DNA of 19,689 nucleotides from assembly GCA_030038765.1 (NCBI GenBank), contig JASHRA010000020.1, forward strand, positions 1 through 19,689, given 5' to 3'. Positions 1 through 6,245 of the stretch are shown here, one piece after another. The position numbers and the translations under genes were made by a program. The first letter of the stretch is position 1; every line of letters begins with the position of its first letter. This DNA is from Candidatus Dormiibacterota bacterium. GTDB lineage: Bacteria; Chloroflexota; Dormibacteria; Aeolococcales; Bog-877. Below the pieces are notes generated by a model, which was not told the origin of the DNA, made no database searches, and saw nothing but the letters and a program-made list of their open reading frames with translations.

Positions 1-1713
1 CCGGCCGCTCACCTTCTCGATCAGCACGGCGAACTCGTCCCCGCCGAGGCGGGCGAAGGTGTCGGCCGGCCTGAGGCACTCCGAGATCCGGCGCGTCACC
101 TCGAGCAGGACCGCGTCGCCGCTGGCGTGGCCGTAGCTGTCGTTGATGGCCTTGAAGTTGTCGAGGTCGACGGACAGCAGCCCGAGCACGGAGCGGCCGT
201 CGTGGCGGGTACGCAGGGCGTGCTCCAGGCGGTCGCGGAGGAGGGCGCGGTTGGCCAGCCCGGTGAGGGGGTCGTGGAGGGCCTGGTGGCGGAGCTGGTC
301 CTCCAGGGCACGGCGCTCGGTGATGTCGCGGCCGTTGACCACCACGGCCCCGACGTAGGGGTCGTGGAGCAGGTTGGTGAGGAAGAGCTCGAAGTTGCGC
401 CAGCCGCCGTCGTGCTGGCGCAGCCGGCACTCAACCGAGCGCACCCTCCCCCGCTGCGCCTGGGTCTCCTCCAGGGCGGCGCTGAAGTGCTCCAGGTCGG
501 TGGGGTGGAGCAGGTCGGCGGGGGTGAAGGGCTCGTGCTCCTCCGACTCCCGCCGGCGCTCCCCGAGGAGCGCCTCGCCGGAGGGGCTGACGTAGCTGAG
601 CTGGCCGTCCGCCCCGATCGCCAGGATCAGGTCGGAGGAGTTCTGGACCAGGGAGCGGAAGCGCCCCTCGCTGCGGCGCAGGTCCTCGGAGAGGGCGGCC
701 CTGCTGAGGGCCAGGGAGCACTCGTCGGCGAGGATCTCGAGCAGCTCCTGCTGGTCCCGCTGCAGCCGGCCGGCGCTGGCCAGGGAGAAGCTGCCGCTGG
801 GCTGGCCACCGGTGAGCAGGGGCAGCACCTGGAGGTGCGGCAGGGCGGGCCCGATGTGGAGCGCCTGGCGCAGAGCGGGGAGGTTGGAGAAGGCCTCCTG
901 GGGCGGCCTCATCCCCAGCAGCACCTCGAGGACCGGCATGGAGAGCGAGCCGGCCTCGATCTCCAGCTGCTGGACCGGCCCGTCGGTGGAGCGGTCGGAG
1001 AACGTCACCTGGACCTTGAGCCCGTCGCGCACGGTCAGCGAGAGCTGGACCGGCCCGGCGTCCGCCGCCAGCTCGGTCGCCATCCGCCTGGCGGCGCGGT
1101 AGACGGCTCGCGTGGAGCCGGCCCCGAGCAGCTCGATGGCGGCCCGCCTCATGCTCGTCTCCCGGTGCTGGGCCAGCTGGCGCCGCTCCAGCACCCCTCG
1201 CAGGACCTGGATCACGACCGCCGCCATGGCCAGCCCCAGGACGCCGGTGAAGGCGTTGGCGAGGCTGGGCCAGGCGTGCTGGCGCCCCGCCACCAGGGCC
1301 AAGGCCGAGAGGTTGGCCACGATGAAGCCGAAGGCCACCCCGACCGACCCCTCCGGGGTGGCGTAGAAGGTGCGCAGGTAGAGGGCGGCGTAGAGCACGC
1401 CCAGCGAGCCGTCGGAGTTGCCGGCCCCGACGCCGGCGACGAAGAGGGCCACGATGGCCAGGAGGTCCTTCCAGAGAGGGAAGTGGGCCTGGCGATAGCC
1501 GGAGATCAGCCACCAGGCCAGCCACCCGATCGCGCCCAGGGCGCAGCCGCGCAGGAGAGGCTCGGCGTTGGAGAAGGCGGAGATGATCACCACCCCGAGG
1601 ACCAGCCCGATCAGCGCCAGCGCGAGCAGCATCCACTGCACGTGCGCCGCGAGACCCTGGGGTGGCCGCAGCAAGCTGCGCCAGCGCTGGGTGGGCTGTC
1701 GGGTAGGGGTCAT
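1..1713 (-). CDS. Membrane-anchored PAS-GGDEF diguanylate cyclase (3' end outside window)
   Basis: The protein should make cyclic di-GMP from two GTP at the inner face of the membrane. The frame stays open to the left edge, so the C-terminus is missing. Residues about 30-160 hold five or six hydrophobic segments. Residues about 175-325 look like a GAF-type sensor. A PAS domain follows from about 348 (FRSLVQNSSDLIL) to 465. The GGDEF domain begins with DPLTGLANR at 481, and the catalytic GGDEF is at 557-561. The inhibitory RxxD site is present (R548-D551), five residues before GGDEF, so product inhibition is expected. The ATG start is preceded by GAGGA. An EAL domain beyond the edge cannot be excluded. 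The upstream same-strand neighbour is a 7-TM protein. Confidence 0.93.
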   Translation of the reverse strand, partial: MTPTRQPTQRWRSLLRPPQGLAAHVQWMLLALALIGLVLGVVIISAFSNAEPLLRGCALGAIGWLAWWLISGYRQAHFPLWKDLLAIVALFVAGVGAGNSDGSLGVLYAALYLRTFYATPEGSVGVAFGFIVANLSALALVAGRQHAWPSLANAFTGVLGLAMAAVVIQVLRGVLERRQLAQHRETSMRRAAIELLGAGSTRAVYRAARRMATELAADAGPVQLSLTVRDGLKVQVTFSDRSTDGPVQQLEIEAGSLSMPVLEVLLGMRPPQEAFSNLPALRQALHIGPALPHLQVLPLLTGGQPSGSFSLASAGRLQRDQQELLEILADECSLALSRAALSEDLRRSEGRFRSLVQNSSDLILAIGADGQLSYVSPSGEALLGERRRESEEHEPFTPADLLHPTDLEHFSAALEETQAQRGRVRSVECRLRQHDGGWRNFELFLTNLLHDPYVGAVVVNGRDITERRALEDQLRHQALHDPLTGLANRALLRDRLEHALRTRHDGRSVLGLLSVDLDNFKAINDSYGHASGDAVLLEVTRRISECLRPADTFARLGGDEFAVLIEKVSGR

Positions 1714-1794
1714 CGCTTCCTCGTCCGCAGGCCGGCGGTCGCTCCGGTCCTGCTGGACCCAGAACGGACTCTGAGGTCCGCCTCCTTCAAGGCT

Positions 1795-1826
1795 TGCAAC
1801 GAGAACGTGAAGGTTGTGATGCAACG
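1795..1826. repeat. Short direct repeat TGCAACG upstream of the cyclase gene
   Basis: TGCAACG occurs at 1795-1801 and again at 1820-1826, 25 bp apart. Both copies lie in the 152-bp gap between the 7-TM gene and the cyclase start. GTTG at 1813-1816 also pairs with CAAC at 1822-1825. It could be a regulator site, but copies this short can arise by chance. I see no convincing -35/-10 pair here. Confidence 0.25.
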
Positions 1827-1865
1827 CCGGAAGCCGGCCGCCCGGCCGAACTGGAGAGGGCGGGC

Positions 1866-2585
1866 CTAGTCGCGCGAGGCGGTCTGCGCCAGGGGCGCCC
1901 GGGCGCGGCTGGGGACCCCGACCCGGCCCAGGCTGAGGAAGCCGGCGAACATGACGGCGATGCCGATCGCCTCGGCGATGCCGAGCTGGGTGAGGCTGCC
2001 GCCGACCGTCTTGGCGGCGCTGAACCCGCCCGCCACCACCAGCGCGCCAGCGGTGAGGAGCACGTTGCAGAGCACCCGGTCCACGCCCGCGCGGGAGCGC
2101 AGGTAGCGGACGGCGGAGAAGGCGGAACCCAGGACCAGGACCACCGTGCCCACGATGTTGAAGATCACCGCCGCCAGGAAGAGCGGGGTGACCTGGTTGC
2201 CCAGGGCCCCGCCCAGGACGCCCCGGACCGTGGCCAGGCGGGCCGCGTCGACGGGCACCAGGGCGGCGTCCACGGCCAGGAGGAGGGTGAGCGCGACCAG
2301 CACGGCGGCGCTGGTCCGGGCCACTCTCCGCGGCGCCATGAGGAAGACCGTGCCCAGGGCCAGGTAGATCACGCCCAGCACGCCCCCCAGCAGGTAGAAG
2401 GCGCGGAAGAGGGGAACCGAGAAGCCCTGGGCCTGGCCCACCGCCTGGGTCAGCGCCGCCAGGGCGAAGATGGCGAGCCCGGAGCCCCAGGCGGCGAAGG
2501 CAGGGCGGCGGCTCCTCCACCAGCGGCCCCAGACGACGGCCGAGAAGGCAGCGCCCAAGACCGCAGCCGCGACCGCAGCACCCAT
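1866..2585 (-). CDS. Seven-transmembrane protein of unknown function
   Basis: I do not recognise a named family. The 239-residue product is almost entirely hydrophobic, with about seven predicted membrane spans: residues 1-22, 30-50, 58-85, 95-115, 133-160, 175-198 and 205-228. It has no long soluble domain. Short charged loops lie between the spans, and the C-terminal tail of about 15 residues is polar and basic. The ATG at 2585 is chosen because the hydrophobic protein begins there and GGAGAGG lies three bases upstream, closer than usual. The frame is open further upstream, but that stretch is low-complexity, Arg/Pro/Ser-rich and runs across the divergent promoter region. The diguanylate cyclase lies 152 bp downstream on the same strand, so a sensory role is possible but unproven. 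Confidence 0.75.
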   Translation of the reverse strand: MGAAVAAAVLGAAFSAVVWGRWWRSRRPAFAAWGSGLAIFALAALTQAVGQAQGFSVPLFRAFYLLGGVLGVIYLALGTVFLMAPRRVARTSAAVLVALTLLLAVDAALVPVDAARLATVRGVLGGALGNQVTPLFLAAVIFNIVGTVVLVLGSAFSAVRYLRSRAGVDRVLCNVLLTAGALVVAGGFSAAKTVGGSLTQLGIAEAIGIAVMFAGFLSLGRVGVPSRARAPLAQTASRD

Positions 2586-2730
2586 CAGCCTCTCCGTCGC
2601 CCCAGCGGAAGCTGAGCCGAGCCTAGCAGGTCCCGGCGCCACCCCCAGCGCCGCGACCGAAGGGGACCATGACCCCAGCGCGGCACCGAGCTGGTAACGA
2701 GGGCGGCCGCGGTCCGACACTGGTGCAGGT

Positions 2731-2759
2731 GCGGTTCGCTCCGCCCTCTGCCGAACCGC
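2731..2759. promoter_or_regulatory. Perfect 8-bp inverted repeat, candidate operator
   Basis: GCGGTTCG at 2731-2738 is the exact reverse complement of CGAACCGC at 2752-2759, with a 13-bp spacer. The half-site centres are 21 bp apart, two helical turns, as expected for a dimeric regulator on one DNA face. The repeat ends 28 bp before the GTG of the cyclodeaminase-family gene, in the 202-bp divergent gap with the 7-TM gene. It could instead form an RNA hairpin in the leader. Confidence 0.45.
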
Positions 2760-2787
2760 CAGATCCGTGATCCAGGGAGACCGGGGC

Positions 2788-3732
2788 GTGGACGACGTCC
2801 TGATGCTGGCTGAGGAGGAGGTCCGCGCGGCCCTCCCCCTGGAGGAGCTGGCGGCGGCGCTCACCACCGCCCTGGTCGCGCTCAGCCGGGACCGGGCCTC
2901 GGTGCCGCCTCGGATCGCCGCGGTCACCGAGAGGGGGCTGCTGGCGGCCATGCCAGGCCACGTGGCCGGGCTGGGCCTGGCCGCCAAGCTGATCTCCGTC
3001 TACGGCGGCAACCGGGCGCTGGGTCTGGCCAGCCACCAGGGAGTGGTGGTGGCGTTCGACGAGGAGACGGGCCGACCCTGCGCCGTCATGGCGGCCGCAT
3101 ATCTCACCGCGATCCGGACCGCGGTCACCACGGCGCTCGCGGTTCGCGCCCTCCGACGCCCCCCGGCCCGCCGGCTGGCGATCCTCGGTGCGGGCGCCCA
3201 GGCGCGGGCGCACCTGCAGGCGCTCAGCCAGCTCGTCGGGTTCGAGGAGATCCGGATCGCCTCGCGCGACAGGGTCCGCGCCACGGCGCTGGCGCAGGAG
3301 CACTCCGGGGCAGCGGCGGCGCGGTCCGCGGCCGACGCGGTTCGTGGCGCCCAGGTCGTCTGCTGCTGCACCTCATCCGCGAGCGCGGTCCTGCAGGACG
3401 AGTGGCTGGGATCCGCCACCCTCGTGACCTCGGTGGGTAGCGGTGCCGAGCTGCCGGAGACGCTGCTGCGCCGGGCACGCGTGGTCGTCGAGAGCCGTGA
3501 CGCGGCGGCAGCGCCGCCGGTCGGCGCGGTCGAGCTGCAGGGGGTCGACCCCTCGACGTTGCTCCTGCTCGGTGACCTGCTCGCGGGCAGCGTGAACGCC
3601 GCCGACGATGACCGCACCACGGTCTTCAAGTCCACCGGCAACGCGGCGGAGGACGTGGCCGCAGCCTCCGTCGTTCTGCGCCTGCATCGCCCAGGCGCCG
3701 CCAGACGCGTGTCGCGCCGCACCAAGCTCTGA
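2788..3732 (+). CDS. Ornithine cyclodeaminase / mu-crystallin family NAD(P)-dependent enzyme
   Basis: Members of this family are cytoplasmic NAD(P)-binding enzymes: ornithine cyclodeaminase, alanine dehydrogenase, or ketimine/imine reductases. The 314-residue length is normal. K67 (in AAKLISVY) and R110 (in AIRTAVTT) match the substrate-binding Lys and Arg of the family. The Rossmann loop GAGAQA is at 134-139 and the family signature VFKSTGNAAEDVA starts at 279. I could not assign the Asp that marks true ornithine cyclodeaminases, so the substrate is open. GTG at 2788 is chosen because AGGGAGA lies seven bases upstream; a GTG at 2767 and an ATG at 2803 are in frame. It is a single-gene unit with a candidate operator upstream, convergent with the DinB-like gene. 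Confidence 0.9.
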   Translation: MDDVLMLAEEEVRAALPLEELAAALTTALVALSRDRASVPPRIAAVTERGLLAAMPGHVAGLGLAAKLISVYGGNRALGLASHQGVVVAFDEETGRPCAVMAAAYLTAIRTAVTTALAVRALRRPPARRLAILGAGAQARAHLQALSQLVGFEEIRIASRDRVRATALAQEHSGAAAARSAADAVRGAQVVCCCTSSASAVLQDEWLGSATLVTSVGSGAELPETLLRRARVVVESRDAAAAPPVGAVELQGVDPSTLLLLGDLLAGSVNAADDDRTTVFKSTGNAAEDVAAASVVLRLHRPGAARRVSRRTKL

Positions 3733-3929
3733 CGCCTCACCTTCTGACCGGGAGCGGCGGGCTGGCCTCTCCCCGCCCAGGCGGCCTTCCTGCTCCGGAT
3801 GGTGGCCCGGCGCGCCGCCCGACCTTCAATGGCCCGGCCGGATGCTGGGTGGAGCGGATCCGCCCGAACGCGGGGGCGGAGGCGGCCCAGGCGCGAGCGG
3901 CCCCGCCCTGGGCCAGGGCCGGCCCGCTC

Positions 3930-4526
3930 CTACTGGCCCACCCTGCCGTCGATACGCTCGCGCAGAAGGTCCGCGTGGCCGCAGTGCCGGGCGTACTCCT
4001 CGATCATGTGCAGCACCACCTCGCGGAGCTGGAGGTTGTCGCCGCGCCGGGTGCGCCCGAGCCTGGCCAGGTCCGGATGCGCGGCGACGTAGCGCTCCGC
4101 GTTGGCGACCTCGCCGCGCCACGTCTCCCAGGCCTCCGCAACCACCGCCGGTTCTGGCACCGCTCCGGTCCAGGCACCCTCCGGCGCCGCGTCCGAGGAG
4201 TAGTGGGCGGGAGCGTGGTCTGCGTCCATGACGCGGCGGAACCAGTACCTCTCCACATCCGCCATGTGGCGCACCAGGCCCAGCAGCGACATGGTCGAGG
4301 GCGGCACGGAGCGGCGCGCCATCTGGTCCGCGTCGAGGTCCTCGCACTTCATCTCCAGGGTCCGGCGGTAGGCGCGCAGGTACTCGGTCAGCAGGCTCGG
4401 CTCGTCCAGCATCGGGGCACCGCTGTCCCGCGGGTCCCGCTCCGGCTCCACCCACATGTCGGGGTGCTGGGGCGACTTGACCCAGCGGGTGGGCAGTACC
4501 TCGTCGGCCGCTTCCGGGGGGACCAC
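3930..4526 (-). CDS. DinB-like (DUF664) metal-binding protein
   Basis: The DinB/DUF664 superfamily are four-helix-bundle, His-coordinated metal proteins. Several actinobacterial members are linked to mycothiol or other low-molecular-weight thiol transfer. The 198-residue product has the hallmark SVPPSTMSLLGLVRHMADVE, with H87 as first likely ligand. The C-terminal signature LHMIEEYARHCGHADLLRE carries H173, H181 and H184. An N-terminal extension of about 40 residues (with DMWVEPERDPR) fits many actinobacterial members as I recall them. The GTG start has no Shine-Dalgarno, but TAGAAT ends six bases before it, which suggests a leaderless mRNA. It lies 51 bp downstream of the DedA-like gene and could also be read through from there. 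The substrate is unknown. Confidence 0.88.
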   Translation of the reverse strand: MVPPEAADEVLPTRWVKSPQHPDMWVEPERDPRDSGAPMLDEPSLLTEYLRAYRRTLEMKCEDLDADQMARRSVPPSTMSLLGLVRHMADVERYWFRRVMDADHAPAHYSSDAAPEGAWTGAVPEPAVVAEAWETWRGEVANAERYVAAHPDLARLGRTRRGDNLQLREVVLHMIEEYARHCGHADLLRERIDGRVGQ

Positions 4527-4532
4527 GGCGGC

Positions 4533-4538
4533 ATTCTA
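4533..4538 (-). promoter_or_regulatory. Candidate -10 element (TAGAAT) of a leaderless promoter
   Basis: On the minus strand TAGAAT (a TANNNT match) is followed by exactly six bases and then the GTG of the DinB-like gene. This places the expected transcription start on the first base of the start codon. No convincing -35 is visible. Leaderless genes with this spacing are well known in actinobacteria. Confidence 0.4.
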
Positions 4539-4577
4539 GGCGGCGGCGAGGCACCGCTGACCGTGCCCGCGGCGGGC

Positions 4578-5219
4578 TCAGGACGGGCCCCTGCCCCCGG
4601 GGCTGGGCGGCTCCCCCACGGCCCAGCGCTCCAGGCGCCGGCGGGCTAGGGCGACGCCCAGGAGCAGCAGCAGGAGGATCGAGAGCCCGGCGATCCCGGC
4701 CACCGAGGCGATCGTCCCCCCGAGGTGGCGGTAGGCGTCGCCCAGCTCGTAACCCAGGAGTCCGTAGGCGGTCGACCAGGCGGCCGCACCCAGCAGGTTG
4801 CACGGGAGGAAGACGCGGTAGGGCATCTCGGCGGCCCCGGCGACCAGGGCGCCCACGGTGCGGAGGATGGCGATGAAGCGGGCCAGCACCACGGCGATGC
4901 CGCCGCGGCGGAGGAAGAACCGGTGCAGCAGCTCGATGCGCTCCGGCCGGACGCGCAGCCAGCGCCCGGCCCGGTGCAGCAGCTGGGGGCCCACGGCGCG
5001 TCCGATGCCGTAGCCGAGGTTGTCGCCCAGGGTCGCGCCGGCGGCGGCGCAGGCGACCACGCCGACGATGCTGAGCCGGCCCGTGGTGGCGGCGTAGGCG
5101 GCGGCCAGGAGCAGGGTGGTCTCTCCCGGGAAGGGAACGCCCGTGCTCTCCACCAGCGGGGCCAGGAAGACGGCGGCGTAGCCGTAGGTGTGGAGCAGGT
5201 GGTCCGGGCTGAGGTCCAA
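4578..5219 (-). CDS. DedA-family (VTT domain) membrane protein
   Basis: DedA/VTT proteins are polytopic membrane proteins tied to membrane homeostasis; some move undecaprenyl phosphate or other lipids across the bilayer. The 213-residue length is typical. The re-entrant motif VPFPGETTLLLAAAYAA begins at residue 27. It is followed by a GATLGDNLGYGIGR segment and then the conserved ARFIAILRTVGALVAGAAEMP. A hydrophobic C-terminal span lies at about 170-190, before a basic, Pro/Gly-rich tail. The TTG start is chosen because GGGAGG and GAGGGG lie just upstream and the motif spacing fits. Only five bases separate it from the DUF72 stop, so the two are almost certainly co-transcribed. The transported lipid cannot be told from sequence. 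Confidence 0.92.
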   Translation of the reverse strand: MDLSPDHLLHTYGYAAVFLAPLVESTGVPFPGETTLLLAAAYAATTGRLSIVGVVACAAAGATLGDNLGYGIGRAVGPQLLHRAGRWLRVRPERIELLHRFFLRRGGIAVVLARFIAILRTVGALVAGAAEMPYRVFLPCNLLGAAAWSTAYGLLGYELGDAYRHLGGTIASVAGIAGLSILLLLLLGVALARRRLERWAVGEPPSPGGRGPS

Positions 5220-5224
5220 GCCCC

Positions 5225-6124
5225 TCAGCCTCCCGGGCCGAGCGGCAGCTCGGGGGCGGCGGGAGTTGGCTCGGGAGGCGGCGTGGCGTCGAGCAGCCGG
5301 GCCATCTCCAGCCCGTTCTGGACCGCATAGTTGGCCCGGTTGTTGTTGAAGAGGAGGTGGACCTCGTCGGCCTCCTCGCTGAGCCGGCGGACCCGGCCCA
5401 GCCAGCCCCGCAGCTCCTCTTTGCTGTAGAGGTAGTTGAAGCGGTCGCCGGAGCGGGCCCCGCCCCGGTACCAGGCGGCCGCGTTGCGGCCGTGGAAGCG
5501 CACCACCGCCAGGCGCGGGTCGGTGATCTCGAGGCGGAGCGGGAAGGAACCCGAGCCGAGCTGCGGCTCGTCGACCATGCAGAGACTGACGCGGGCCTCG
5601 CGCAGGAGGTCGGTGAGCTGCTCCCAGCGCGCTTCCTCGGCCCAGCCCCGGTGCCGCATTTCGACCACCATGAGGTCGTCGGGATAGCGCTCGCGGACCC
5701 GGGCCAGGCGATCTAGGTTGAGCGGCGAGGGGCTGAACCAGGGCGGGAACTGGAAGTGGAGAGCGCGGAGCTTGCCGGCAGCGCGGAGCGGCTCGAGGCA
5801 GGCGTCGAAGGCGCTCAGCTCGGCGTCGGTAGGCTCCCGCGGCCTGCCTCCCTCGCGCTCGTGGTAGGTCATGGAGCGGTAGGCCTTGACGTTGAAGAGG
5901 AAGCCCTCCGGCGTCGACCCGGCCCAGGCCGCGCTGCGGTCTGGCGGCGGGATCCCGTAGTGGGTGGTGTCGACCTCCACCAAGGGGAAGAAGCGGGCGT
6001 AGTAGGCGAGCCGGTCCGCGGCCGGCAGGCCCTTGGGATAGAAATCCTCGTGTTCGCTCCAGTTGCAGGTGCCGACCAGGATTCGTCCCGCCACCAGCCC
6101 ATGCTCGCAGCTAGCCGGCGGCAT
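5225..6124 (-). CDS. DUF72 (YecE-like) protein
   Basis: DUF72 proteins form a TIM-barrel-like fold of unknown biochemical role. Family features are clear: an N-terminal VGTCNWSE...FYP, then VEVDTTHYGIPP, FNVKAYRSMTYH, LHFQFPPWF, VVEMRHRGW, VRFHGRN and the C-terminal LLFNNNRANYAVQNGLEM. The chosen ATG gives 299 residues. A GTG at 6094 (VAGRILVGTC) is equally close to the conserved start, and neither has a good Shine-Dalgarno. The frame is open further upstream into low-complexity sequence. The DedA-like gene follows after five bases. The gene is divergent from korA, with a 121-bp gap that holds little regulatory signal I can identify for this strand. Confidence 0.88.
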   Translation of the reverse strand: MPPASCEHGLVAGRILVGTCNWSEHEDFYPKGLPAADRLAYYARFFPLVEVDTTHYGIPPPDRSAAWAGSTPEGFLFNVKAYRSMTYHEREGGRPREPTDAELSAFDACLEPLRAAGKLRALHFQFPPWFSPSPLNLDRLARVRERYPDDLMVVEMRHRGWAEEARWEQLTDLLREARVSLCMVDEPQLGSGSFPLRLEITDPRLAVVRFHGRNAAAWYRGGARSGDRFNYLYSKEELRGWLGRVRRLSEEADEVHLLFNNNRANYAVQNGLEMARLLDATPPPEPTPAAPELPLGPGG

Positions 6125-6166
6125 GGGCGCCCCCGGCACCGGGAAGTCAGGCCCATCTCCAGCGGC

Positions 6167-6172
6167 TACGAT
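6167..6172 (+). promoter_or_regulatory. Possible -10 element (TACGAT) for the kor operon
   Basis: TACGAT fits TANNNT and lies in the divergent gap between the DUF72 gene and korA, about 45 bases before the Shine-Dalgarno at 6206. The hexamer 17 bases further upstream (AAGTCA) is a poor -35 match. This is a weak call. Confidence 0.22.
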
Positions 6173-6205
6173 GGGGACGGCGTGGGGCCAGCCGGTCCTG
6201 CGCCT

Positions 6206-6211
6206 GGAGGA
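6206..6211 (+). promoter_or_regulatory. Strong Shine-Dalgarno (GGAGGA) facing an ACG codon
   Basis: GGAGGA is the only strong ribosome binding site ahead of korA. Seven bases after it, in the korA frame and directly after an in-frame TAG (6216-6218), stands ACG (6219-6221). No ATG, GTG or TTG occurs at a usable distance. The first in-frame standard starts are TTG at 6246 and GTG at 6249, which have almost no Shine-Dalgarno. Confidence 0.6.
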
Positions 6212-6245
6212 CATCTAGACGGCAGCCGCGTCACTGGATCTGAAC

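Noticed and set aside
127..1869. 580-codon open frame on the plus strand
   Set aside because: It lies antisense to the PAS-GGDEF gene. The product is low-complexity Gly/Glu/Arg-rich with no domain; such frames are expected opposite GC-rich genes.
3808..3863. Ten-base palindromes CGGCGCGCCG (3808-3817) and GCGGATCCGC (3854-3863) between convergent genes
   Set aside because: Short GC palindromes are expected often in this composition, and they do not form usable hairpins.
3826..5328. 500-codon open frame on the minus strand
   Set aside because: It overlaps the DedA and DinB-like genes in another frame and is Pro/Arg/Gly-rich noise.
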